DNA of 64,000 nt from Adiantum capillus-veneris. Taxonomy: Eukaryota; Streptophyta; Polypodiopsida; Polypodiales; Pteridaceae. Under the pieces are notes generated by a model. It was not told the DNA's origin and made no database searches. It saw only the letters and a program-made list of their open reading frames with translations. Within the stretch, counting starts at the first letter, position 1, and each line of letters opens with the position of its first letter. The DNA lies in NCBI GenBank assembly GCA_014529385.2, contig CM043952.1, positions 63,104,870-63,168,869 on the forward strand. The letters are read 5' to 3'. The position numbers and the translations under genes were made by a program. Positions 1-11,180 of the stretch are shown here, piece by piece.

Positions 1-480
1 GATGCTTTCTTTTTATGATTCCGTAGTTTGAGTGCCCAATTACCTATATTTGTGTTGAAGCCAAATGATTTTGTAAAGAGCATGTCTAAATTTGCTTCCA
101 AATAGTAATATCTCTTTAACTCAATCTTCTCTATTATTGTGTGCATTCTTGTCAATTGTTTAAGAAAGTGCTTAGTAATTTTTGCTAGTGCCATTTCAAC
201 ATTAAACACACATATACATCCCAGAATTTGAAGCTTGACCTAATCTCACTCTTGTTGCCATATATGTGGTAGTGATGTGTGTAACACACTTAGGACCGCC
301 GAGGCATTTTTTCCCTCACTATGAGATTTTTTTCCCCGGTGCATTGTATGTACGCCCATCATTATAGGGCTAACTTATCTTTCCATTGTGCACTAACCAA
401 TATACTCTCTATTGTGTGCCTTGAGCTTCTTCATCTTCACCAAGGTTATTGTGTTTCCCTGCAACCCTGATTCCAACAAT

Positions 481-492
481 TGGTATCTAAGC
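481..492 (+). promoter_or_regulatory. Primer-binding site, initiator tRNA-Met type, degenerate
   Basis: TGGTATCTAAGC lies two bases after the LTR end and matches the usual plant copia PBS TGGTATCAGAGC at 10 of 12 positions. It primes minus-strand DNA synthesis in intact elements. Confidence 0.75.
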
Positions 493-841
493 AGGTGGCA
501 TCCTCTCGGGCATAATCGTCAGCGTCACCAACACCTGCTTGCTCACTCTTTCTCCAATTTGGGTGAGCTTTGGTGAGCATCAACATGTTGATAAAACTTT
601 GTGATAGCTCGTAGATCCTAGTATCTTTAAAATTTTGATTCCGGCTCATTTTGGCCTTCAATTCCACCATAGGCAGTACTACGTAGGCAATTTTGTCCTT
701 TTGTGCATAATTTTTTCATTGCAATTTTTTTGCAGAATGGGCCCTTATAGTCTTGTTTGGGATGTGCTATATGGCACATGTTGGTCCTACTTCATTTTTT
801 CTCTTTATGGGTAGTTTTCACATCAGGTGCAGTCACTCGCC

Positions 842-1823
842 ATGAATGACAACAACACATATGTTTTCAAGATTTTTGTTAATGAGGATAAACTGGATGG
901 GGATAACTACACAGTGTGGGCTTATATGATGACATATGTTCTTGTGCAGGTCTTGGTGGCAAGTCTGTTGCTAATAGGATTGTTTTGCCTATGGTTGAAA
1001 AGTCTCGTTGGGATGTTAGAAATGTGCAAGCTCATGCATTGATTGCATTATCTATGAAGCACACTATTACTCCTCACATTGGCTTAGCTAAATCATCAAA
1101 ACAAGCTTGGTATATTCTTGTTGGGTTGGTCTTTATGCAAGTCGCAATGAGGCTAAAATTGCATTATTGCATGAAGAGCTAGATTTGAAGATTATGCAAG
1201 AGGAAGATGACATGGACACTTTCCTTACTGGTATCAAGCATATTGATGAGCAAATCATTTTTGCAGGCAAAGTCATTTCTCGCAGTTCACTTGTGCATAT
1301 CGTTCTTGATACATTGCCAGATTCTTACCAAATTTTTGCTATTGCCTGGAGACTTATGCCCCAAGGACACCCTCAAGCTGTCAAATTTGATGCATTATGT
1401 ACATTTATGTTGCAAGAGTCACTTTCAAGAAAGAACAAGGCTAAACAATGTGTAGTTGAATAGGCTTTTGTTGTTGCTCAAAGAAAAGGTGGTAACAACA
1501 ATTTAGCCACTTCTCATGGTTCTTTGGTGAGTAGCAAATCACCTTTTCCTAAAGCTTCTACTCGCAACACCTCATCTAGGAATTCTGGTGAAAAAGGCCA
1601 AAATAAGATGCATTTCCATTATTGCAAGGCTAATGATCACTTGATAAAGCACTATCCTAAGTTGAAGGCAAAAGAGGCCAAGAAGAAAGAGGCTAGATCC
1701 ACTACAAGTGCAGCTATTGTAGAATCTTTCAAGAATGGAGATTGTGATGTTGATGTAGATGCAAAAAGTGCATTTAGTGCAAAGTCGCTTATGATCCTTC
1801 TGTCCATGATGTATGTATGTTAG
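842..1823 (+). pseudogene. copia gag remnant
   Basis: The reading begins MNDNN and soon shows KLDGDNYTVWAYMM, typical of the N-terminus of plant copia gag (DUF4219/UBN2 type). Three overlapping frames must be joined across 916-1463, so at least two frameshifts are present. A region at about 1609-1670 resembles a CCHC zinc knuckle followed by a lysine-rich PKLKAKEAKK tail, but some cysteines have become tyrosine, so it could no longer bind zinc. In a working element this protein packages the RNA. Confidence 0.75.
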
Positions 1824-1829
1824 TTGCTA

Positions 1830-2520
1830 CAGACTCACATATTTGTTAGTTTGATGGTGGTCCTACAATGCACATTACTTCACATCGTGACTTGTAAACC
1901 TCTCTCAAGTATGTCCCTCATGGGAATATAGTCACTTGTGCCAACAATGCCTCTTATCTAGTCAAGGGAGTTGGAAAGATCATGCTAACTGTTGCGAATG
2001 GTAGATCTTTCACACTTGTTGATGCACTTTATGTACTAGGGATAAAAAAAATTAATTTTTTTTGTATCTACACTTGCAAGACTTGGTCTTGTTGCCAAAT
2101 TTGTGGATGATAGATGTTTCCTCGTCTTGGTAGATGATTTGTTGATTATTGGCTCAAATGCGACACATATTGCTGAATTTGAGGCTGATTTGAATGCTAC
2201 TTTCAAAATGAAGCCTTGGAGCTTTTGCATCATTACTTGGGCATACAATTTAAGCAGATGATGGAGGTATTGCTTTGTGTCAAGCAAGATACATAGAGAC
2301 ATTACTATGTAAGTTTGGACTTGAGGACTACAAACCTATTGCATCTCCAATGGAAATAGCTTTAAAATTGAGTCTTCGTGATGTTGGAGATCTTGTTGAT
2401 GCTACTCTTTATCAAATTCTATTAGATGCCTTATTTATGTATGCAATACAAGCCAGATATTCAATTTGCAATCTCACAGATCATGAATTGGGAAGGCATA
2501 GGGCCTTTGGCTGTGAGAGA
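1830..2520 (+). pseudogene. copia protease fused by deletion to RT/RNase H remnant
   Basis: At 1835-2090 the sequence reads like a copia aspartic protease: a DGGPTMHIT motif where DSGAxxH is expected, then VDALYV and LARLGLVAKFVDDRC. Near 2130 it changes abruptly to LVDDLLIIGS, the RT active-site box (YVDD changed to LVDD), then GIALCQ, YIETLLCKFG and KPIASPME of the RT C-terminus and RNase H connection. Integrase and the RT fingers are therefore deleted. Several stops and frameshifts make it non-functional. Confidence 0.78.
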
Positions 2521-2526
2521 TGGTAG

Positions 2527-4459
2527 AGATAAAGGAGAAAAAACAGAGAGATGAATGCCAATATAGACCCGAATGAACATTATATCATCAAAACTAAAAT
2601 AAATTGTACAAGGTATGGTCGACTCGACCACTAACAATCACCTAGATGATAAACAACAATGGATAAGGTCATTAGCTCTAGCAACGGTAGTCAAGCAACC
2701 TGGAGCCACTCGCTCTCAATCAAATCATAATCTTGAGTCTTCCCAATGTCCAAGCCCTCATAGCCACATGCACTCAAGCCCCTCAATGAATGGAGATTGG
2801 CTTTGGCTTCAAACAATGGCAACTATTCATCTGTTGATGACGAGATGACCTTCTTGTCCCAAAGTCCTTAAATAGAGAGTATCCCTGTCTATTTTCAACT
2901 CCCAAATCTGAGGTGATCATCCAAGGCACCTTACCTTGTGGCCTTCACAAATCTGTTTGCTTTTTGTTGTCCCACCACCATCGTCAAGAGACCATGGAGT
3001 TTGAATCTTTTGATTTAATGAAAAACAAAATATGGCATAAGATTATCAAAGATATCAATATAAGATATATATATATATATGTAAACTTAGAAAATAATGG
3101 CTAGAGAGAGAGCTTAATAACTTCTCTTACGAGCTTAAGCAGCTTGATTAACATAAGGCCTCATAAGAGAGGGAAAACTTGAAGCTTATGAGAGCTTGTT
3201 ATTGAGTTTAAGCATAAGGCAGAGAGATATGTGAGAGCTTGGGTATGTGAGCGAGCTATGGAGCTTAATGGAAATCAAGAGAGAGGGAAAAAAAGAGCCT
3301 TGTTGCTCCCGATCCTAAACAAGAGTCATAGATCCTGTTTTGATTGCCCTTTTTCTTTTTTCCCAAATCTTGCCTTCCTTAATGTCTCGAGAGTCCCTTC
3401 TAACCCTTTATCTCTGTAGCTCCTAAATGGTCAAATTCATTCTTCCCTTGAATTCCAAACTCAGAACCCCAATGTAGGCCCATTTTGATTTAATCCATAT
3501 ATATGTTGCCTCTCAAAACCTACAGCCATTTCCTTATGCTCTTTTGTTTGGGTGTGTGTGCTCGGTGTTAACTCTGGTTTGACAAAAGCCATTTTAAATT
3601 TCCCCTTGGGAGAGGGAGTGGCCCCTTGTTGTGGCCCTTATAAGGGCACACTTGGGCACCCAATTTACTCAAAAGTATGTGAGAGCTAGAAGCAAAGAGA
3701 TGGTGACAATGAGTAAGTGATAAGAGGAAGAGAGAGTAGTTCACCATGGATTTTGTGGGGCTCATATGGGTAGCTTGCAGTATGGAGAATCACTTTCCCT
3801 GTATGGGCGACCCCATCAATGCCAATAGTGGGCCCCTTCATCCTGTAGACCTCCCCCCAAATCCTGCTTTGACCTGCCTTCTCTTCTCTTGGTCTTTTCC
3901 TCCTCTCATGAGGCTCCTTTCCCTTCTCTTCACACCCCTTGGTTGGCGGCTCCCTTCCTTTCGATGGTTTCCTCCAACCTCCTCTTGGCGGCGCCCTCAG
4001 CCAGCCCCCTCCTACCACTTATGGCCCTGCAGAGCTGTCCACACCTGTTTCTCATGGCATTCTCCCTCGTCTCCAGCCCCAGGCTGGCTCCCTTCAGATA
4101 GTGCTCCTTTCGGAGTTCCCTCCTAACTGCAACCAACTCCCCTCTCTGTTCATATGCTGCTAGCGAGCCCACCTCTCATGCACCAAACATCTCCTTTCAC
4201 GCAAAACTGCAACACTCAACCTTATCTACCTCCTTCTTCACCTCACATGTAGTGTAGTGGGTTGCAATCCTCACCATGCAATAGCCCTCGTTAACTCCAA
4301 CTTTATATATTTTATTAAAAAAATCCCCTTCTTAGCCTTGCTTCATATGCCCCGACCACCTTCGATTGTCGTTGCTTAAAAAGACTTCGCTTTGGCTTAA
4401 ATTTGAACCAAAGCATAGCTTAGTACAACATGTTTCGCCAAAATCTCCTACCCAGCCAT
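2527..4459. other. Stretch without recognised gene
   Basis: No domain or LTR pair was recognised. It holds a short (AT)n run near 3066-3080 and purine-rich AGAG text at 3100-3290. The open frames at 3686-4172 are C/T-rich and look compositional. A lone left part of the F fragment could begin anywhere before about 4460. Confidence 0.5.
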
Positions 4460-4463
4460 CTGC

Positions 4464-6124
4464 TCAATACTCCATCAAAGTGCAAGCATAAATAAAAGAA
4501 TTCAAATAAGGTCCTTCCCTTTGAATTTGGCATGTACCGTAATCAATGCAGTCCAAGTGATAAATTTCTGGATGGAAAACCCACCAAGAACTTCTTGTGA
4601 GTTCATGAGAGCACCACAATAAGCATACATATCGATCGCAGCAGTGCCAAAAGCACATCTTTATTCCAACCAGAGCATTGCTAAACACAATCTTTTAGCA
4701 TACCCCACTTCTTATTTACAGTGAGGTTCCCTTTAGCATAAGAAATGTCAACCAAAGAGTGATAGATATATTTCACTGTCATGGCCTTCTTCAAGGTGGT
4801 GTGAACTCCATGCAGGGACTTTAAAGGAGTTTTCTTTTCATTCAAAACTCCTATGAGTGCCTCCTTCACTTTGACAACTGCCTTCTTTTCTTGTGCTAGG
4901 ATCCTATTGTCGATTTTGAGCTACTTTATCTCCTTTTGCTGTGTAGCTACAATAGTACATCTCTATTTTAATTAACCTGAGACTCCAACATCATACTCCT
5001 CAATTCAACTAGTTCCTTCTTAGTGTTTTCAAATTCAGTATTGGTTTCTTGAAGCTCTGCCTGTAAAGCATCTAGTGTTGAACTCGAAACAAATCCTTGG
5101 ACTTCCGTCATTTGCCCCATGTCATTCATGATTGTATTTTAGCCAAACATAATGGTAGCCACACATCCGTATGTAATAGTTTCTACATCATTTTGGGTGC
5201 TTTCATATACCAATAGAGGAGTATGATAAGGCAGCAATGTTTTGCCAGCTCTCTTAAGAAGAAAATTCCCTTGCACAAGCTTCTTTTGTAACCACTGCAA
5301 CCTATCCAGTCGAACTAATTGTACCAGCTTGTGAATGACTATAGCCGTCTGAGTCTGAGAGGTGCTCAGATGTGCAATATCCTTTGCCTTATCAACAGAC
5401 TTATCTTTTTCAACAACCGTTGTTTTTGGTGGAGTATGGGGCAGTTTAATTGCCTTGTCCGCTAAAGTGCCTTTTGTCTGGTAAGCATCGGTAAGCAATG
5501 TGTACTTTGTTGGCATCTTCTGCTTTAGCTTCAAATGTGTAAGGAAATTTGTTGTCTTCAGCTTCTTTACTACTGGCTTAGTGACACCAAATGTACCAGC
5601 TCCAGATGTACCAGCTTCAGACTATGTTGTTGTCCTCTTTGATCTGGTTGTCACTACTGTTAATTCATTTCCTTCCTTGGCAGTGTCCTGTTGTGTTTCT
5701 TGGCCCTTTGGTGTGTCTTGTTCATTGGTTTAAGCTTTCTTAATCCCTTCTCCCAACACCTTCTTCTAGATTTTGTCTGCGTGAACATGAGATGGGATGC
5801 ATGTTGCCCATTACAAAAACTGCCAGGCATACCATGCTTTAAACAAATGCTGAGTTTTCACCTTGGCAGTCTATTGGATCAGACTATTGTGCAAGAATGT
5901 ACTTTAAGTTGACATCAACACTAGGATTTTGATCTTGACTAATAGCATACCGAACAACTTTTTAGATACATATGTGGGGTTGTTCTTCAAATTGATGGCC
6001 TTTGCTACAAACCTATATGCTGGCTTGTACTCTATTGTTGCTACTGGAACGCCTTGGCCACCCTTTTTTTGTCTCTTCTTCGTGTGCTCGTCTTCCTCTA
6101 GAAAATGCTAAACTCATTAGCTAT
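4464..6124 (-). pseudogene. aORF remnant, middle and C-terminal part (A family)
   Basis: The minus strand shows the LKNNPTYVSxKxFxMLL, KxxxxFKAWYAWQFL and WAT motifs also seen in A's aORF at 23.98-24.18 kb. These are followed by a Lys/Thr-rich stretch with KTTVVEKDKSVDKAKD, and near 4.75 kb by a KYIYHSL segment like A's RYIYKSL. The function of this ORF family is unknown; its place after integrase is that of env-like or other additional ORFs in plant gypsy elements. Frame breaks and stops mark it as dead. Confidence 0.65.
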
Positions 6125-6129
6125 ATATG

Positions 6130-6390
6130 TGTTGGGAACAGAGCTAGAGAGGATGTAGCTGATGTGGAGCCATGGCTTGTTGGAGCAGTATTGTGCAGAA
6201 ATGACGAGAGAGAGATGAGGGAGATGATCTCAACACAATAAAAGAAAACGTATATATATTGATTGTAAATCATTTACATATACATAGCCAAAAATTGTCA
6301 TGCAAAACTCCACTTATAATTAACTGAAGGTGTATTGCATGATCTAAGAGAAGTTTCTTACGGTTACCATTTGGGCTTGAAAACCCAACA
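6130..6390 (-). repeat. LTR of T (3' LTR in element orientation)
   Basis: It aligns along its length with 7597-7858. It keeps a 21-bp segment near 6310-6333 that the other LTR lacks, and has a shorter GA run. Confidence 0.85.
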
Positions 6391-7582
6391 ATCAGTCCCT
6401 CAAGCCCAAACTAGATAGACCACTCTCATAATACCTTGAGTTTTTGGTGTACTCGTCAACCGTGAGTTTTAGGTTCTCTCACAACCAAGGGTTTTGGTAC
6501 ACCCATAACTTGGTGCTACTGTTAGGCTACCAGCATATGGAGTTTTTGGTTTACTTTCAAACCTTGGGTTTAAGGTGTACCCAATAACTTCATGAGAAGT
6601 GGGACAAAAGGCTGAGAACATATGTTTTGGGAGGTCTTACCACTTATGTGTGGCAGTGTCTAACCTGTACAATTATGACACAGAAATTGTTGATAACTGA
6701 TAGGCTAAAACAAAGATTTGACAAAAAGTATGTAATTTGTGCTGACAACAGACAAACCTTGAACAAAGGTATGACATTGAACTGGTAAAAACAATTTGTG
6801 AAGTCTTGTACCACAATCTCGAAGCAGATCTTCATGTTTTGCATTCGTTGATGTACTTCCTGGTGCTTAAAGCAAACCGTTGGATTTCGGCTCTTTTTCA
6901 TCTTTTTCCAAATCCACATGTACCGTTGGAAACAAAACGTCATCACCACAAAGATATGTTGATCTTGGATTTCTTTCAATGTTCTCTTTAAAGCTAGATG
7001 GACATGTTCAATGGACATATGCTTCAAGAAAAAGTCAATACCTCGCTCTACCTCCACTTTAGGCTTTAAGAAATTTGTCAATTACTTTTCAAGAATGAAA
7101 TCCTAAAGCTTTTGTTTATTTACAGCTTGCTTTGCATACATGCAAATCTTTTCCACACCGGGTGACGTTTGTGAGAAGCTTAAAGTCGTAGGAATTTAGT
7201 GTCCCGAGACGCGTACAAAATCACTTTTGTTATTTATGCTTTGGAGATGAATAAACACCAAACAAGCTTCACAATATTGCTAGTAGGGGGTGTGAAGACC
7301 CTCTAAGTCGAGGCCAAGGAAACCAATTAAAGTGGTCAAGATAAAAATAGTGTGACAGAACAAAAAAACTGACGAGTTCTATAGCAAACGATAGCGCGAT
7401 GACGTTTTGCTCAACATCGAGTAGAGGCAAAATTAGGAAACGGTGTAGTGTCAGAGGTTACTTCATAGTTCAGTGAAAGACTGATGATGGTGGTTGTGAC
7501 AAGATCCGTGCAGTTGGACAAAGCCGTTGGCGCCTCTACAAGCGACCTCTCCCACTGAGCTTTTCAAGCACAGGACTCCGAG

Positions 7583-7594
7583 GCTCTGATGCCA
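7583..7594 (-). promoter_or_regulatory. PBS of T, initiator tRNA-Met type
   Basis: The minus strand reads TGGCATCAGAGC two bases from the LTR, one change from the usual TGGTATCAGAGC. It shows that T is transcribed leftwards. Confidence 0.85.
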
Positions 7595-7596
7595 GT

Positions 7597-7666
7597 TGTT
7601 GGGAACAAAGCTAGGGAGTATGTAGCCAATGAGGAGCCATGGCTTGCTTGAGCAGTGTGTAGAGAT

Positions 7667-7704
<38 letters not shown>

Positions 7705-7858
7705 GAGAGATGAGCTCGACATAGTAAAAGAAAACGATATGTATATTATGATTGTAAAGCATTTACATATATAGAGCCAAAAATTTCCATGCAAAACGTG
7801 TATTGCATGATCTAAGAGCAGTTTCTTAGGATTACCATTTGGGCTTGAAAACCCAACA
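7597..7858 (-). repeat. LTR of T (5' LTR) with (GA)n
   Basis: Partner of 6130-6390. It contains an expanded (GA)n tract at 7670-7700. The LTR pair looks roughly 10% or more diverged, so T is not recent. Confidence 0.85.
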
Positions 7859-7863
7859 ATATG

Positions 7864-8995
7864 GTTAGGCTTTGGGAGAAAATGGTAATTGCAACACATG
7901 GGATAGGGCTGCTACGGTGGCTTGTATAGATCTGCCATTGATTTCGGTAGTGCCACTATCCGAGTCAACGGTATATATGACCTGTTAAATTATCCCAACA
8001 TCAAAATTTAGTCAGGTAGCCTCCAACACTATTTGAGTCAACGGTATCTATGACCTGTTAAATTATCCCAGCATCAAAATTTAGTCGGGTAGCCTCCAAC
8101 ACTACCTCCAAGTTCCAATTTTTCAAAAGGCTTGTTTTAGCTTGGTGAAATACGTATTCCCCTATCTTGTTATGGGGTATCAAGCATTCATGTTCAATGT
8201 GGTTGAGTAGTGCCCCCATTTCCTCCATCGTCTAATCCCTAACTGCTTGCATCGTTTCTGATACTGGCTTGGTTTTGCCCATCTTTGAGTCTTGTGAGCA
8301 GTCTTGTGAAGTAGAGGAAGAATTACTTGTAGTGGAAGACGAATCGAGGTAGGAAACCCTAGGTGTTTTCAACTGTGTTGCAAACGCAATTGAAGTCGAA
8401 GGAGATGTCAATGATGCTGCATGCTCAAGATGCTTCGTGGAAGGTGAAGGTGCATTCACTGGCACTGAAAGTTCTGTAGGCCAAGAGCAATTTACGCGAG
8501 TCATTGAGGGTAAAGTGCTTGGTCGTGCACTCTTTGCATAGTTATACGTATTCATGCCATGAATGCTCCACTCTCTTGCTGCCTTGGGTTTATGGCCACC
8601 GCCTGTAATGTGGCGCTCATGCATTGGTTGATCCGATTAATCATATCTTGTGAGATTTTACCCATGATTGTGTCCTTCATTTTACGCCAGCGACCTTTAC
8701 AATTCTCAGACTCTACTGGTTGTTTAGGTGTCTGAACCGAACCTAGAACTTGACCTAAGCAATCTACTAGTTTTAGAAAATCCTATATCCCTTCTTGATA
8801 TGGTCTAACATGGAATAGATTTAGTGGTTCATTTTCGGACTTTGAACTCGCCTCTTGCATTGGTGTTGCTGGTACTTTGTCTAATCTGACATAGAAAAAC
8901 TTGATCTTCACCCCATTATAAACGCATGGTAATAGTAGTCTTGATAATTTCCACTCTAACTATGCCATTACAAAACACCCCATCTACCTCAGACT
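7864..8995 (-). pseudogene. F: end of pol and N-terminal part of aORF
   Basis: The minus strand carries a Ser/Thr/Pro-rich segment (8232-8624) with strings of Ser like the N-terminal segment of A's aORF at 24.6-24.85 kb. To its right is a segment matching A's 24.87-25.35 kb, including the LFHVRP/LFHVQP correspondence. It encodes no intact protein. Unlike A, part of it (7962-8107) is tandemly duplicated. Confidence 0.6.
7962..8107. repeat. 73-bp tandem duplication
   Basis: Two units starting GAGTCAACGGTAT, 73 bp apart and nearly identical, lie within the F remnant. Confidence 0.85.
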
Positions 8996-9368
8996 TGTGT
9001 GATTGCCCTCTATTCTTTGTGTGTACGTGTATGTTTGATTGGAGTGCGGATGCTCAATAGATCAATGTGTCTGCGCTTATGATTAGTGTGTTGCATGATG
9101 GGATTAGAGATCTGAATGTCATTGCGATTGTTAGTGTGTAAGATTGAGTTGATTTGAGGTGAAGAGCAGTGGATGTGGAGATTGCCACTCGTTGTCGCTT
9201 AGCTCCTCCATAGGCCGAGAAGCTCACCTTGTAGAGTCACCATTCATGTTTCCATGATGAGCTCACTCAACGTGTGAGTGTTTTCAGGCCATATCCAGGT
9301 AGCTCACCACTCCGGATTGACAATTATATGTTGGTTATTGGAGCTTTACTACAATGGATCCCCTAACA
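8996..9368 (+). repeat. G: LTR, about 370 bp, of an old gypsy element
   Basis: The right end CCCCTAACA is followed after two bases by a tRNA-Asp-type PBS, the same layout as in element B (TTAACA, TT, PBS). The left end is placed at TGTGTGATTG, where homology to A's family stops. No second copy is in the window, so the LTR call rests on the PBS and the boundary. Confidence 0.6.
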
Positions 9369-9370
9369 TT

Positions 9371-9388
9371 TGGCGCCATTGTCGAGGA
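9371..9388 (+). promoter_or_regulatory. PBS of G, tRNA-Asp type
   Basis: TGGCGCCATTGTCGAGGA differs at three positions from TGGCGCCGTTGCCGGGGA, which is complementary to the 3' end of plant tRNA-Asp (sequence from memory). All three differences are C-to-T or G-to-A transitions. It is used by many plant Athila/Tat-type gypsy elements. Confidence 0.7.
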
Positions 9389-9889
9389 AATTGATGGCCT
9401 ACGCTACGTAATTATGACATAACCGAATTGATTTCTTCACTAATTTTATTTGTGTTGTTTGTTAATTTGTGGATTTTGAATGTGTGTGTTTATGAAAATG
9501 TGTTCAATTTTCCCTATTTTGATACCAAATCTTGCTAATTGTGTGTCTACACACTTTAATTTCTCACTAACCCCTTATTAATTTCACTAATTTTTGCTAA
9601 CTTACACACTAATTTTCTACTAATTGCACTGACATTTTGTTCTTATGCTTTGATATTTGCCTGCTTAGAGGCTTTGACTGCATTCTAAGAAGGCTGATTT
9701 GTGTGAATCTCATAGTTATTTGTTTATTTTGGAATGCAAGATTAGGGCTTGAAGCATTGACGAAATCGGTCTACACATCGAGAAATTGGTAGTTGGATAG
9801 TGCCATTGGATTGAAGTTTTGTGTGGTATGCATAGTCATTGTCAATTTGGTGATTTTGAGCTTTTGATTTGAGCGTTTGCATGTTGTAC
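9389..9889 (+). other. Leader of G, AT-rich, no gene
   Basis: Text rich in TTGTG and AATTT motifs with no recognised ORF. It is probably the untranslated leader of G, upstream of repeat block P. Confidence 0.45.
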
Positions 9890-11108
9890 TAATGTCAGAT
9901 TTTTCCTAGAATTGAATGTGCATAAATTGATAGTTTTATGTGGTAATTTGCATTTTTGATGTGCTACTTGTATACTTGGATGATTCAATTGCATGTGCAC
10001 TAAAATTAAGTGTATGTGCACTCTAATTGAGTGTGTGTACACCTAATTTTAGGTGTGTGTGCACTATTTTGCACTTGTGTGTGCCCCTAAAAATCAATGT
10101 GTGCTTAAGGATTTTGCAAATGTGATGATTGATTTGTGATATGGTCATGCCCAATTAGACAATTGTGTGTTCAATTTGCAAAATTGACTTGATCAAAGCT
10201 TGGATCTGTGCACCTAGAAATTGGTAGAAACTACCGGTTATTAGTGCGAGTGTGCATAAAAGTAGGTTAATGTGCATGATTAATCTGATGTTTGATTGCA
10301 AATTTGATGTGCGCAATAATTATTTTTTTGTGTTTTTGAGCTCAAAACTGGGATTTACATACTCCAATTGCGTCAAATTTTGACCTAATTTTGCCGGTTT
10401 GATTACCTAGTTTTGACTTTTGTTGGCAAAATTAATTGGCAATTGAATTGGTGTTAATTGTGATTTGATTTGGTTGCGGCATTGTTTTCTATTTTTGCAT
10501 TAATTTTTAATTAATTTCTTAAAAATTTGATAAGCAATCTTAACGAGCTATTTTGGATGCATAATTAGACATGATTTGGACCGATTTTGTGCCCTCAATG
10601 GTTTTGTGCGCTTTGCTATTTTTGGGGGCCGGTTTATTGATTTTGTTGTAATTGGCATTTTTGGTAAAACTATTATTTTTGGTTGGCTTGTACGGATTGA
10701 AAATGTTTGAATGTGATTGGTGATATTTTATTGAGATTTATGAAATTTTATGCTTTTTTTTTTGGAATTTTTAAAATTTTCAGACTAATTTTGGTATTTT
10801 CAAAGATTTTTTAAAAAATTTGAAAATTGGCTCCGATATAAGCCAGTGATTGCTCACGAGGTTCAATGCACGCTCCAAAAAAATTTTGACGCTCGTTGCG
10901 GGCTTGACGGTGAAACTTCGAGGTTCGGTGTAAAATTGATTTTGATGAGTCGTTTCGTTGAGAACTTCCTCTTGTTGTGACTAAGGTTAAAGAAAAGATT
11001 CCCTTTCGAGCAAATAAGCGCGCTTATTATCCCTTCTCCCCTCCTTACACTCTCCCTTCCATTATCTCTCTTCTTTGAAAAGAAAGGTGCTTAGTATGTC
11101 TCCAGACT

Positions 11109-11155
<47 letters not shown>

Positions 11156-11180
11156 CCCACTTTCTCTCTGCTCCCTCCTG
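9890..11180 (+). repeat. Repeat block P (copy 1)
   Basis: This 1.3-kb AT-rich block is about 90-95% identical by eye to 52130-53350. It holds repeated GTGTGTGCAC and CACCTAATTTTAGGTG-like words, then TTTTT-rich text, and ends in a (CT)n tract at 11112-11153. No protein is encoded. Copy 2 lacks about 27 bp near 10015-10045 between two similar GTGTGTG words. Confidence 0.8.

Larger units (their letters stand above)
1..2526 (+). mobile_element. Decayed Ty1/copia retrotransposon (5' end to RT/RNase H)
   Basis: The end of an LTR (to about 478, ending CCAACA) is followed by an initiator-Met-type PBS and then copia domains in order: gag, a zinc-knuckle remnant, protease, and RT/RNase H. Integrase and the N-terminal part of RT are missing: protease text runs directly into the RT active-site region near 2130. 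Stops and frameshifts break every domain. No matching 3' LTR is seen, so the right end is truncated or replaced near 2526. The lineage assignment rests on domain order and motifs and is firm; the boundaries are approximate. Confidence 0.82.
6130..7858 (-). mobile_element. T: 1.7-kb non-autonomous LTR element
   Basis: Two direct repeats of about 260 bp begin TGTTGGG and end CCCAACA and are flanked by a perfect 5-bp duplication ATATG (6125-6129 and 7859-7863). On the minus strand an initiator-Met PBS follows the right LTR, and a GAGGGACTGA purine stretch precedes the left LTR, which fixes the orientation. The interior of about 1.2 kb encodes no recognised retroelement protein; the 145-codon minus ORF at 6644-7081 shows no gag or pol motif. 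Size and content fit a TRIM-like or internally deleted element. It lies inside the aORF remnant of F. Confidence 0.85.
4460..8995 (-). mobile_element. F: fragment of an element-A-family gypsy retrotransposon
   Basis: Reading on the minus strand, this stretch parallels the end of pol and the aORF of element A (21.2-25.3 kb). Examples are a KIKFFYVRLDK segment at about 8900 matching A's KIKLYY segment near 25.25 kb, and LKNNPTYVS near 6.0 kb matching A near 24.15 kb. It is interrupted by insertion T at 6130-7858 and ends at the LTR of G near 8996. It is a much older copy than A, with many stops. The left limit is approximate. Confidence 0.7.

Noticed and set aside
827-1455. Overlapping ORFs as separate small genes
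   Set aside because: They are frame-broken pieces or shadows of one copia gag.
3686-4172. Open frames on both strands at 3.7-4.2 kb as genes
   Set aside because: They mirror each other on a C/T-rich stretch, with low-complexity translations and no recognised domain.
9371-9388. tRNA gene fragments
   Set aside because: The matches here and at the other PBSs are only the complement of the tRNA 3' end directly after an LTR, i.e. primer-binding sites.
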